Positions 1 to 7,893 of a DNA stretch of 64,000 nt are shown piece by piece; the stretch's first letter is position 1, and the number at the start of each line of letters is the position of its first letter. The stretch comes from Actinacidiphila epipremni. GTDB lineage: Bacteria; Actinomycetota; Actinomycetes; Streptomycetales; Streptomycetaceae. Location of the stretch: the NCBI RefSeq assembly GCF_012034175.1, contig NZ_JAATEJ010000003.1:186001-250000 (forward strand), written 5' to 3'. Position numbers and translations under genes: made by a program. Below the pieces are notes generated by a model. It did no database searches and was not told the DNA's origin. It worked only from the letters and a program-made list of their open reading frames with translations.

Positions 1-322
1 GGTGCTGGCCGCGCTCTCCGCCGCCCGCACCGACCGGCTGCTGTCCCGCGGGCACTCCCAGCCCGACGCCCTGACCGGCGGCTACCACCTGGCCTTCCTG
101 GTCGCCGCGGGCCTGCTCGCGCTGGCCGCGCTGGCGGCGGCGGTGCTGCTACGTGCACCGGTACGCGCCGGGGGGCCGGCCGCGGGGGACGCGGGTACGG
201 GGGCGGCGCCGGGTCCGGGGGAGTCCGCGGATGCAGCGGCCGGGGAGGCGGAGGAGGTGGTCAGCTCCAGCCCGGAAACCCACCGGGTACCGGAGCCGCG
301 GGATCGTACGGCTCGCGCGTGA
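1..322 (+). CDS. C-terminal end of an MFS-type drug exporter (partial)
   Basis: The reading frame is open at the window edge, so only the last ~106 residues are seen. It shows one clear hydrophobic helix (GGYHLAFLVAAGLLALAALA) preceded by a periplasmic-loop-like stretch. An Ala/Gly/Glu-rich cytoplasmic tail follows. This layout is typical of the last helix of 14-TM EmrB/QacA-type (DHA2) major facilitator exporters in Streptomyces. The 3' end overlaps the end of the convergent hydrolase gene by about 60 nt. The substrate cannot be told from this fragment. Confidence 0.6.
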   Translation, partial: VLAALSAARTDRLLSRGHSQPDALTGGYHLAFLVAAGLLALAALAAAVLLRAPVRAGGPAAGDAGTGAAPGPGESADAAAGEAEEVVSSSPETHRVPEPRDRTARA

Positions 323-1787
323 AGACGAAGGAGCCGAGGTCGAGGTGGCTCAGCGAACCGTCCGGGCGGCGCACCGGCCGCAGCCGCTCACCCGCGTAGT
401 AGCCCTCGCGGCCGATCCAGGTGTCGCCTGTCCCGTTATGTTCCACGTGGAACCTCGCGGCGCGGCCCGATCCGGTGAGCGGGCCGAGGCTCAGCCCGCC
501 GTCCGCGTGGACCCGCAGCGCATAGGCGTTGGTGCCCCAGTACCAGGGCCCGGCCAGCTCCAGCAGCTCCGGCGGCAGGGAGTCGGCCGGGCGCCACGCG
601 GGCGGCAGCACCGGCTCGGCGTCGGCGGTGATCGCCAGCAGATCGGCCGCGATCGTGCCGACCTGCGGCCCCGAGGTCGCATTGGCCAGCACGATCGCCC
701 CGACCCGCTCCTGCGGGCTCACCCACAGCGTCGCCAGGAAGCCCGGCATCGACCCGGTGTGCCCCGACAGCCGCCGCTTGCCGTACTGCCCGAGCTGGAG
801 CCCCAGCCCATAGCCCCCGCCCGGGTCCTCCGGCGGCGCGGCCGGCCGCCGCATCTCCTCCAGCGTCGCCTCGCCCAGCACCCCGGCCCGACCGTCCGTC
901 AAGAACGCCGCCCAGCGCGCCAGATCCCCGGCCGTCGACCACAACTGCCCGGCCGGCGCCATGAGCCCGGTGTCCTGTACGGCCTCGGGCCGCATCACAT
1001 CCGCCCACGGGTGGACGGCGAAGCCGCCGGCGGCCGGTGCCTGCGGCAGCAGCGTCGTCCGCGACATGCCCAGCGGCTCCAGGACCTCCGCGCGCAGCGC
1101 CTCGTACCAGTGCGTGCCGCGCAGCCGCTCCACCAGCGCGCCCAGCAGCGCGAAGCCGGGGTTGGAGTAGTGGTAGCGGCGGCCCGCCGGGTGCTTGACC
1201 GGGTCGGCGCCCAGCACATCGGCGAGCTCGGGCCGCAGATCGCCCGGCGTGCGCTCCCACCACGGGCCCGGTGTCTCCGACGCGATACCCGAGGTGTGGC
1301 TGAGCAGTTGGGCCACCGTCAGCCGGCCGGCCGCCCGCAGCCCGTCGGCGTCCAGGCCCGTACCGCCGAGGTCCGCCGCCGATCCGGGGCGGGAGGGTGC
1401 GGTGGTCTCCGGCAGATGGCGGGACAGCGGGTCGGCCAGGTCGATCAGGCCCTCGTCGCGCAGCCGCATGACCAGCACCGCGACGAAGGACTTGGTGAGG
1501 GAGCCGATGCGGTACTGCGTGTCGGCGTCCGGGGCGTGCCCCTCGATCATGCTGCGCGACCCGCACCAGACCAGCGACCCGTCCCGTACCACCGCACCGA
1601 CCAGCGAGGGCGCCCGCCCGTCACGCTGCCCCACCGCCACCCGCTGCAGCAACGCCCGCCGTGTACTGGGCAGCAACTCCCCGCCGTCGCCCGCACCACC
1701 GCCCGGCCCAGCACTCGACCCGCCGCCCGGCTGCCCGCCCAGCCCCTCGGTCCCGGCCCGCACCGTCACCCGTCCACGTCCTTCCAC
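261..1787 (-). CDS. Serine hydrolase, beta-lactamase/DD-peptidase (class C-like) family
   Basis: A 508-residue protein with the three signatures of the serine beta-lactamase/DD-peptidase fold: SxxK as GSLTKSF near residue 95, YxN as YHYSNPGF in the middle, and an HTG-type third motif (GHTGSMPGF) near residue 295. The extra C-terminal ~150 residues resemble the lipocalin-like tail of many class C-related esterases and peptidases. No signal peptide is evident; the N-terminus is Gly-rich and the GTG start at 1787 is uncertain, since several in-frame GTGs follow. The substrate may be a D-amino-acyl peptide, ester or beta-lactam; sequence alone does not decide. A parS-like palindrome lies inside the gene at 440-453. 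Confidence 0.8.
   Translation of the reverse strand: MEGRGRVTVRAGTEGLGGQPGGGSSAGPGGGAGDGGELLPSTRRALLQRVAVGQRDGRAPSLVGAVVRDGSLVWCGSRSMIEGHAPDADTQYRIGSLTKSFVAVLVMRLRDEGLIDLADPLSRHLPETTAPSRPGSAADLGGTGLDADGLRAAGRLTVAQLLSHTSGIASETPGPWWERTPGDLRPELADVLGADPVKHPAGRRYHYSNPGFALLGALVERLRGTHWYEALRAEVLEPLGMSRTTLLPQAPAAGGFAVHPWADVMRPEAVQDTGLMAPAGQLWSTAGDLARWAAFLTDGRAGVLGEATLEEMRRPAAPPEDPGGGYGLGLQLGQYGKRRLSGHTGSMPGFLATLWVSPQERVGAIVLANATSGPQVGTIAADLLAITADAEPVLPPAWRPADSLPPELLELAGPWYWGTNAYALRVHADGGLSLGPLTGSGRAARFHVEHNGTGDTWIGREGYYAGERLRPVRRPDGSLSHLDLGSFVFTREPYDPAAPVPGGFPGWS
440..453. other. parS-like site (GTTCCACGTGGAAC)
   Basis: A perfect 14-bp palindrome that differs from the Streptomyces parS consensus by one symmetric change in each arm. 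It lies within the serine hydrolase gene, where it encodes part of FHVEHN. It is the outermost of the parS-like sites in this window, about 50 kb from parAB. ParB binding is inferred. Confidence 0.5.
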
Positions 1788-1853
1788 GTCCAGTCGCCCG
1801 CAGCTCTCACCCCGCCCGCGCCCACCGTCCGAGCGCCGAGGTGCGCCGCGGGT

Positions 1854-2771
1854 TCAGCCCCGCGCCGCGTTGTTACGGTAGTCCGCCGGGCCGAAGCGCA
1901 CCGCCACGATCGACATCCGCAGCGAGCGCAGGCCGGGCAGCAGATGCGAGACCGGCGCGATCGCGAACGGCCCCCGGCCGCGCGGCAGCGGCAGGCTTCG
2001 GACCTCGGCGATACGCGGTGAGGCGGTCGCCACCTTGCGGTATTCGCCGGCGTTCATGCCCCACTGCCACTGCGGCGCCCGGTAGCCGCCGGCCTCGGCC
2101 TCGGGCCCTCGCTCCTTGCCCGCCGCGGCCTGGCTGCGGGCGACCATCGCCCGCGGCAGTGCGTCGAAGAGGAAGGACCCGCCGGGGAAGCGCTCGGCGC
2201 ACGCCGCGATGAGCCGCCGGACATCCCGCCCGGGCAGATACATCAGCAGGCCCTGCGCGGTGACCAGCACGTTCTGCGGCGGCGTGCCGGGCTCCACCGC
2301 GTCCATCCAGCGCAGGTCCAGGGCCGAGCAGGCCAGCGTGCGGCGGCGCGGCGGGTCGTCCGGCAGCAGCCGCTCGCGTACCGCCACGGTCTCCGGCAGG
2401 TCCACCGAGAGCCAGCGCACCAGGCCGTCGTCGACCCGCCAGAACTGCGTCTCCAGCCCCTCGCCCAGCGCCACCACCGTGCCGCCCGGGTGCGCGGCGA
2501 GGAAGCGCCGCACCTCGCCGTCGAGCGCGGCGATCCGCAGCGCGTGCCACTGCGCCAGCACGCCGCCGTCGCCGCCGAAGCGGGCGAAGGGGTAGTCGAT
2601 CCGCTCCACCAGCTCCACGGCGCGCGGGTCGTCGAGCACCCGGCGCCCGGGGCGGGCGGCCTCGATCGCCCGCTGGTGGAGGTTCCACAGCAGCGTCTCG
2701 GGGACGCCCTCCAGCTCGACCCTGATCCGCCCGCCGTCGTCGCCCTGCCGGTCCGTTCCCTGCTCGTCCAT
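1854..2771 (-). CDS. SAM-dependent O-methyltransferase, PPM1/LCMT (leucine carboxyl methyltransferase-like) family
   Basis: About 305 residues. An acidic glycine-containing SAM-binding segment is seen (GGTVVALGEGLETQFWR), followed by WLSVDLPETV and the LCMT-like NVLVTAQGLLMYLP, which identify the PPM1/LCMT-type family found in polyketide and other secondary metabolism. The start is placed at the ATG opening MDEQGTDRQ; upstream in-frame sequence does not look coding. The gene is divergent from the GH3 gene. A CebR-like palindrome lies 40 bp upstream of its start codon, so the two genes may share control. The methylated substrate is unknown. Confidence 0.75.
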   Translation of the reverse strand: MDEQGTDRQGDDGGRIRVELEGVPETLLWNLHQRAIEAARPGRRVLDDPRAVELVERIDYPFARFGGDGGVLAQWHALRIAALDGEVRRFLAAHPGGTVVALGEGLETQFWRVDDGLVRWLSVDLPETVAVRERLLPDDPPRRRTLACSALDLRWMDAVEPGTPPQNVLVTAQGLLMYLPGRDVRRLIAACAERFPGGSFLFDALPRAMVARSQAAAGKERGPEAEAGGYRAPQWQWGMNAGEYRKVATASPRIAEVRSLPLPRGRGPFAIAPVSHLLPGLRSLRMSIVAVRFGPADYRNNAARG

Positions 2772-2810
2772 GGACCCAGGCTGCCATCCGAGCGGCCCGA
2801 GGTGGGGGAC

Positions 2811-2823
2811 GGGAGCGCTCCCA
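2811..2823. promoter_or_regulatory. LacI-family (CebR-like) operator in divergent promoter region
   Basis: CGGGAGCGCTCCCA (2810-2823) matches 13 of 14 positions of the Streptomyces CebR operator TGGGAGCGCTCCCA. It lies 40 bp upstream of the methyltransferase start codon and about 210 bp upstream of the GH3 start. A second, looser half-match follows at 2832-2845. Binding by a cellobiose or related LacI-type regulator is inferred from the motif. Confidence 0.6.
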
Positions 2824-2899
2824 ACGCACCCCGAGCGCACTCCCAGGTCAACGGCTGTGCAAAGCAAGCGGTTTCACGGGCCGTCGGCTGTCAGAAATA

Positions 2900-2928
2900 T
2901 TGACACCCCCGAGGGCCCGGCGTAGACA
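2900..2928 (+). promoter_or_regulatory. Probable housekeeping (HrdB-type) promoter of the GH3 gene
   Basis: TTGACA at 2900-2905 is separated by 17 bp from TAGACA at 2923-2928. This is a near-consensus vegetative promoter on the strand of the glycoside hydrolase gene, about 90 bp upstream of its ATG. Confidence 0.6.
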
Positions 2929-2938
2929 TCCCCTGCCA

Positions 2939-2950
2939 GAGAGCGCTCTC
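2939..2950. promoter_or_regulatory. LacI-family operator overlapping the GH3 transcription start
   Basis: GAGAGCGCTCTC is a perfect 12-bp palindrome with the GAGCGCTC core of LacI/CebR operators. It begins 11 bp after the -10 element and so should overlap the start of transcription, a classic repression position. Together with the site at 2811-2823 this suggests sugar-responsive repression. Confidence 0.55.
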
Positions 2951-3019
2951 AGCTGCCCGCTGGCGGTTCCTCCTACCACCCCCCACAACCGATCGCATCC
3001 GACACGTAGGAGCAGACAT

Positions 3020-6000
3020 ATGAGGGTCACCCCACAAGGGCTCTCCCTGTCCCGTAAACGTTTCCGACAGAATCCGCAGGCCGTCGTCCTGCTCATCCTG
3101 GTGATGATCGCCTCGGCCTATCTGTCGATCACGGCGACCTCGTCCCGCGCGGCCACCCCGGTGCTGCTCTCCCAGGGCAAGCCGGCGACGGCCTCGTCCG
3201 TACAGGACGCCTTCACGGCCAATGCCGCCGTCGACGGCGACCCCGGCACCCGCTGGTCCAGCGCGGCCTCCGACCCGCAGTGGCTCCAGGTGGACCTGGG
3301 CTCCAGCCAGCCGATCACCCAGGTGGTGCTCAACTGGGAGACCGCCTACGGCAAGTCCTTCCAGATCCAGGTGTCCGACAACGGTTCCACGTGGAACAAC
3401 ATCTACTCCACGACCACCGGCACCGGCGGCGTCCAGACCCTCAATGTCACCGGCACCGGCCGCTACGTCCGGATGTACGGCACCGCCCGCGGCACCCAGT
3501 GGGGCTACTCGCTGTGGGAGTTCCAGGTGTACGGCGGCTCGGGCGGCGGCGGCACCCCGCCCGCCGTGTGCGGCAACACCACCGCGGCGCTCGGCAAGCC
3601 CGCCACCGCCTCCTCGACCGAGAACGACGGCACCCCGGCCAGCGCGGCCTTCGACGGCAACGCGGGCACCCGCTGGTCCAGCGCGGCCTCCGACCCGCAG
3701 TGGGTCCAGGTCGACCTCGGCTCCTCGCAGACCCTCTGCGGCGCCCAGCTGAGCTGGGAGACCGCATACGCCAAGGCGTACCAGATCCAGGTCTCGGACA
3801 ACGGTTCCACGTGGAACACCGTCTACTCCACGACCAACGGGCCCGGCGGGGTGGAGAACCTCTCCTTCAACGCCACCGGCCGCTACGTCCGGATGTACGG
3901 CACTGTCCGCGCCACCCAGTGGGGCTACTCGCTGTGGGAGTTCACCCTGCTGACCCCCGGCAGCGGCAGCACCACCCCGCCGCCGAGCGGCGGTGACGGC
4001 AACTGCCCGTGGGTCGGCTCCACCGCGCCGGTCTCCACCCGGGTCTCGCAGGTCATGGCGCAGATGACCAATGCGCAAAAGGTCTCCATCCTGCACGGCA
4101 ACAACAACGCCTCGCCCTACATCGGCAACATCACCGGCATCCCGTCGCTGTGCATCCCCGGCATCGGCCTGCAGGACGGCCCGCACGGCGTCGGCGACGG
4201 TCTTGGCGGCGTCACCCAGATGCCGTCCGCGAACCTGTCGGCGGCGACCTTCGACACCGCCCTGGAGCAGCAGTACGGCGCCGCGATCGGCCAGGAGTTC
4301 GCCGGCAAGGGCGCGCAGGTCGCGCTCGGCCCGACGCTCAACATCGTGCGCGACCCGCGCTGGGGCCGCTCCTTCGAGACCTTCAGCGAGGACCCGTACC
4401 TCAACGGGCAGATGGCCGCGGCCGACATCAAGGGCATCCAGAGCCAGGGTGTGATGGCCGAGATGAAGCATCTGGCCGTCTACAACATCGAGAACCCGGC
4501 CGGCACGGTCATCGTCGACAAGCGCACCATGCAGGAGCTCTACCTGCCGGCCTTCCAGACCGCCGTGCAGCTCGGCTCGCCGGCCGCCGCGATGTGCGCG
4601 TACAGCGTCGTCAACAACACCCCGGCGTGCCAGGACCCGGACCTGATGAACACCGCGCTCTACCAGCAGGCCAACTTCGGCGGCTTCATCACCAGTGACT
4701 GGGGCGGCACCCACTCCACCGTGGAGTCCGCCAACGCCGGTCTGACGGTGGAGATGCCCAACGGCTACTTCTTCGCCGACTTCCTCGCCCAGGCGGTCGC
4801 GAACGGCACGGTCAGCCAGGCGACGCTGGACACCATGGTCAGCCGGCTGCTCACGCAGTTCTTCGCCTTCGGCCTGTTCGACAAGGCGCCCACCGGCAAC
4901 CGGGACGCCAATGTGTCGACGCCCGCGCATGTGCAGGTCGCGCTGCAGGGCGCCGAGGAGGGCACCGTCCTGCTGAAGAACAACGGCATCCTGCCGCTGT
5001 CCACGTCCACCACCCACTCGATCGCCGTGATCGGCTGGGACGGCGGCGCGGGCGTGCAGTCCATCGGCGGCGGCAGCGCCACCGTGACCAGCTCCGGCAC
5101 GGTCTGGCCGATCACCGGCATCCAGAACCGGGTCGCCGGCACGGGGACGACCGTGCAGTACAACGACGCGACGAACCTGGCCTCGGCCGTCACGCTGGCC
5201 CGCAGCTCGGATGTCGCGATCGTCTTCGCCAGCGACAACTACGGCAACGAGGAACACGACACGACGACGCTGGACCTGCCCAACAACGGCGGCAGCTCCG
5301 TCAGCCAGAACGACATGATCGCGCAGGTCGCCGCGGCGAACCCGCACACCATCGTCGTGCTCAACAACAACTCGGCGATCAACATGCCGTGGCTGAACCA
5401 GGTCGCGGGCGTCTTCGAGGGCTTCTACCCGGGCCAGCAGATCGGCACGGCGATGGCCGCGCTGATCTTCGGTGACGTCAACCCGTCCGGCAAGCTGCCG
5501 GTGACCTTCCCCAAGTCGATCGCGGACGTGCCCGCCCACACCGCGGCCCAGTGGCCCGGCACCAACGGGCAGGTGCAGTACAGCGAGGGCCTCAAGGTCG
5601 GCTACCGCTGGTACGACTCGCAGAACATCGAGCCGCTCTTCCCGTTCGGCTTCGGCCTGTCGTACACCACCTTCGGCTACAGCAACCTCCAGGTGGGCGC
5701 GCTCAGCGGCGGCAACGCCACGGTGCACGTCACGGTGACCAACACCGGGTCGCGGGCCGGCACGGACGTCGCCCAGCTGTACGTCGGCTTCCCGTCGTCG
5801 ACGGGTGAGCCGCCGCACCAGCTGCGCGGCTACCAGCGGGTGACGCTCAACCCGGGCCAGTCGCAGACGCTGACCTTCACCGTCAGCACGCACGACCTGG
5901 CGTACTGGAACACCGGCAGCAACAACTGGACGACGGCCGCGGGCACCTACCAGATCCTGGTCGGCGACTCCTCCCGCAACCTGCCGGTGACCGGCACGCT

Positions 6001-6343
6001 CAATGTGCCGACCACCGTCAACGGGGCGATCGCCGCGGCGACGGCACCCCAGGCCGCCTCCGCCGCGTCGGCTCCCGCCGCGACCGCCGCCGCGCTGTCC
6101 GTGCCCAACCCGCACGGCATGAGCAGCCCGCTGCACGCCGCCGTCGACTGGGCCTTCGACCCGGCCGACGCCGCCGCGCACCACACCTACACCGCGACCG
6201 GCCTCCCGCCGGGCATCTCCCTCTCCCCCATCGGCCAGTTCACCGGCGCGGCCACGACGAAGGGAACCTACACGGTGACCGTCACAGCGAAGGCCACCTC
6301 AGGCGCCACCGGTTCAGCGACCTTCGTCTGGACCACAACCTGA
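3020..6343 (+). CDS. Secreted glycoside hydrolase family 3 (beta-glucosidase-like) with two F5/8 type C domains
   Basis: A 1,107-residue protein that starts at ATG 3020, after AGGAG 8 bp upstream. The N-terminus has basic residues and a hydrophobic core ending in SSRAA, a likely secretion signal. Two tandem discoidin/F5-8C (CBM32-like) domains follow (about 45-175 and 185-315), then a Gly/Ser/Pro linker. Next is the GH3 N-terminal barrel with the nucleophile motif ITSDWGG, the GH3 C-domain (EGTVLLKNNG, FGFGLSYTTF), a fibronectin III-like domain, and a putative Ig-like tail ending TFVWTTT. The family hydrolyses beta-linked glucosides, xylosides or N-acetylhexosaminides. The exact sugar is undetermined, but CebR-like operators suggest beta-glucan-derived oligosaccharides. 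The gene stands alone on its strand and is followed by a strong hairpin. Confidence 0.9.
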   Translation: MRVTPQGLSLSRKRFRQNPQAVVLLILVMIASAYLSITATSSRAATPVLLSQGKPATASSVQDAFTANAAVDGDPGTRWSSAASDPQWLQVDLGSSQPITQVVLNWETAYGKSFQIQVSDNGSTWNNIYSTTTGTGGVQTLNVTGTGRYVRMYGTARGTQWGYSLWEFQVYGGSGGGGTPPAVCGNTTAALGKPATASSTENDGTPASAAFDGNAGTRWSSAASDPQWVQVDLGSSQTLCGAQLSWETAYAKAYQIQVSDNGSTWNTVYSTTNGPGGVENLSFNATGRYVRMYGTVRATQWGYSLWEFTLLTPGSGSTTPPPSGGDGNCPWVGSTAPVSTRVSQVMAQMTNAQKVSILHGNNNASPYIGNITGIPSLCIPGIGLQDGPHGVGDGLGGVTQMPSANLSAATFDTALEQQYGAAIGQEFAGKGAQVALGPTLNIVRDPRWGRSFETFSEDPYLNGQMAAADIKGIQSQGVMAEMKHLAVYNIENPAGTVIVDKRTMQELYLPAFQTAVQLGSPAAAMCAYSVVNNTPACQDPDLMNTALYQQANFGGFITSDWGGTHSTVESANAGLTVEMPNGYFFADFLAQAVANGTVSQATLDTMVSRLLTQFFAFGLFDKAPTGNRDANVSTPAHVQVALQGAEEGTVLLKNNGILPLSTSTTHSIAVIGWDGGAGVQSIGGGSATVTSSGTVWPITGIQNRVAGTGTTVQYNDATNLASAVTLARSSDVAIVFASDNYGNEEHDTTTLDLPNNGGSSVSQNDMIAQVAAANPHTIVVLNNNSAINMPWLNQVAGVFEGFYPGQQIGTAMAALIFGDVNPSGKLPVTFPKSIADVPAHTAAQWPGTNGQVQYSEGLKVGYRWYDSQNIEPLFPFGFGLSYTTFGYSNLQVGALSGGNATVHVTVTNTGSRAGTDVAQLYVGFPSSTGEPPHQLRGYQRVTLNPGQSQTLTFTVSTHDLAYWNTGSNNWTTAAGTYQILVGDSSRNLPVTGTLNVPTTVNGAIAAATAPQAASAASAPAATAAALSVPNPHGMSSPLHAAVDWAFDPADAAAHHTYTATGLPPGISLSPIGQFTGAATTKGTYTVTVTAKATSGATGSATFVWTTT
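3384..3397. other. parS-like site (GTTCCACGTGGAAC) in first F5/8C domain
   Basis: A perfect palindromic parS variant inside the GH3 gene, encoding part of NGSTWNN. An identical copy lies at 3804-3817 at the equivalent codons of the second F5/8C domain, so the pair may simply reflect domain duplication. Confidence 0.35.
3804..3817. other. parS-like site (GTTCCACGTGGAAC) in second F5/8C domain
   Basis: The same 14-bp palindrome as at 3384-3397, exactly 420 bp further on, in the duplicated domain. Function as a ParB site is uncertain. Confidence 0.35.
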
Positions 6344-6368
6344 CCCCGTAGCGCCTCACCACCCCGAA

Positions 6369-6401
6369 GCCGCCCCCGCAGCCCCCGGCCGCGGGGGCGG
6401 C
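6369..6401 (+). terminator. GC-rich hairpin downstream of the GH3 gene
   Basis: GCCGCCCCCGC and GCGGGGGCGGC form a perfect 11-bp stem with an 11-nt loop, beginning 25 bp after the GH3 stop codon. There is no T-run, as is usual for Streptomyces terminators. Confidence 0.6.
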
Positions 6402-7091
6402 CCACATCCCGAACCGCCGTCGTCGACCCCCCGGGTCACGGTGCGGGCGTGCACCCGACGGCCACCACCGGCTCGCCCTGACCGGCTGAACGGGGCCGCC
6501 GACGGGATCGCCGCGCCGACTCTCGCCCGGCAGACCCGGCGCTGCGGCACGGTGCCTCCGGCTTCCTGCCCAAACGGTCGGGCCCCGCTTGGCGCCCGCA
6601 ACCGGGTGCGCATCGCCGTCTACACCTGGGACGCGGGCTACGCCTCCGCCGTCCGGGCCGGCCCGCGGACGCTGCTGACCGACACTGTGCCGGGACGGCG
6701 CGGCGGGCGCGGCAACGTCCTCTGGTTCTTCGGCTGGCTCGCCCTCGCCTTCGCAGGCCAGGGCCCGCACGCCCCGCTCCGCGGCCTCGGTGTCCACGCC
6801 GCGTCCTGCTCGCGACGGCGACCGCCCTGCTCCCGGCCCTGTGGTTCGCCCGCTTCGACCCCGCACGCACCTCCGCTGCAACCCACGTCGCCCGTACGAC
6901 GCACCTCATGCGTACGACCGCCCGGCGGCAGCCCGCGAGGGCCCCCGCCCGAAGGCGCCGGCCGAACGGCACCCTCGCCCCCGCGTGCCCCGGCGGCCTG
7001 CCCTCCTACGTGCCGCCGACAGCCCCGGCTCCCCGCATACCCGGTCTGGGTGCACCACCACGTACGGAGATACGTGCACCAGCGGCTCATG
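6402..7091. other. Gene-poor stretch with a possible decayed membrane-protein remnant
   Basis: No intact gene is convincing here. On the + strand, fragments in shifted frames read like a degraded membrane protein: GNVLWFFGWLALAFAGQ near 6711-6761, then a frameshift to VLLATATALLPALWFARFDP near 6800-6860. I cannot name the family. The stretch marks the boundary between very GC-rich chromosome and the lower-GC island that follows. Confidence 0.3.
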
Positions 7092-7706
7092 TCACCTCGT
7101 GGGCATGGTGGTGGCAGGGAGGCAAACCTCCAAGACGACTCCGGTGCCGGCCACGGTTCGGTTCTCGTGCATGGTGATCTGCTGGCCGGGCTGGACGTGC
7201 GTCCAGTGGGAGGGAGTGAGGGGCACAAGGCGAACCGTGGCTCGCCCACCAGGCTCCAGCACCGGCACGTTCTCAACCCAGAGCCCAGCGATGCTGACCG
7301 CACGTCCGCCGGTGGGTGAGAGGCGTCCGATGTCCCACATGGGCCGCAGAACACTGCCGCCGGAGATTGGCGTCGTGCGTCGCGCCTCGGCAGCAGAGCG
7401 GAGCGTCAGATCCGCCCGGATCACACCGTTGCGGATCTCGGAGCATCGCCAATGGCACCACGTCGCGCTCCGCTCCAGCTTGAGCTCCTCAGCCGCTTCG
7501 GCGAGCTGCTCCCAGAACGCCAGAGGGAGCGAGCGAGCGTCCCCGAGCTCCTCCAGCAGGACCAGGGCGATCTCCCACTCGTCGTGGACGAGGTAGTCCC
7601 AGATGTCTCGCACCGTGACGTCGTTCTCGGTGGCGTCCTCTTCCGGAACCAGCAGGGAAGCTGCTTCGAGCAACGTAGGGACGTCCATGCGCTCATTGTC
7701 GACCAT
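7092..7706 (-). CDS. Hypothetical protein with an EF-Tu C-terminal-like beta-barrel segment
   Basis: 204 residues. The N-terminal ~85 are acidic and helical (LLEAASLLVPEEDATENDVTV). The C-terminal half (RADLTLRSAAEARRTTPISGG ... LEPGGRATVRLVPL ... ITMHENRTVAGTGVVLEV) resembles the third domain of elongation factor Tu-like proteins, including the final GxTVGxGVV-type strand. No GTPase domain is present. It could be an immunity or decoy protein, but nothing in the sequence proves that. The start is ATG 7706, or alternatively ATG 7688. GC content is lower than in the core genes around it. It lies in the accessory island left of the transposon. Confidence 0.6.
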   Translation of the reverse strand: MVDNERMDVPTLLEAASLLVPEEDATENDVTVRDIWDYLVHDEWEIALVLLEELGDARSLPLAFWEQLAEAAEELKLERSATWCHWRCSEIRNGVIRADLTLRSAAEARRTTPISGGSVLRPMWDIGRLSPTGGRAVSIAGLWVENVPVLEPGGRATVRLVPLTPSHWTHVQPGQQITMHENRTVAGTGVVLEVCLPATTMPTR

Positions 7707-7893
7707 ATGAAAGTGCTGCCCGGTCTGAATTGTCAGACCCTGCGCCTAGAGTGCGGTGAGATGGGGCCGGTCCCGAGGCCGCCAGCACCGGAAAACGGCA
7801 GCCTCCCTGGTCTGCTCGGGGGTGGTTTCGACCCAACCGGCGTCCAGGCATCATTGAGAGCCACGAGTGCATTCACCGCGATCGGAGAGCATC

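Noticed and set aside
2891..6184. Very long open frame antisense to the GH3 gene
   Set aside because: The GC-rich codons of the real gene leave the opposite strand open. The product is Arg/Gly/Val-rich without any domain, while the + strand has a complete GH3 enzyme.
7161..7180. GGTTCTCGTGCATGG as a possible transposon left end
   Set aside because: It lacks the TGT terminus and the TGTCCA half, and it encodes a conserved part of the EF-Tu-like protein.
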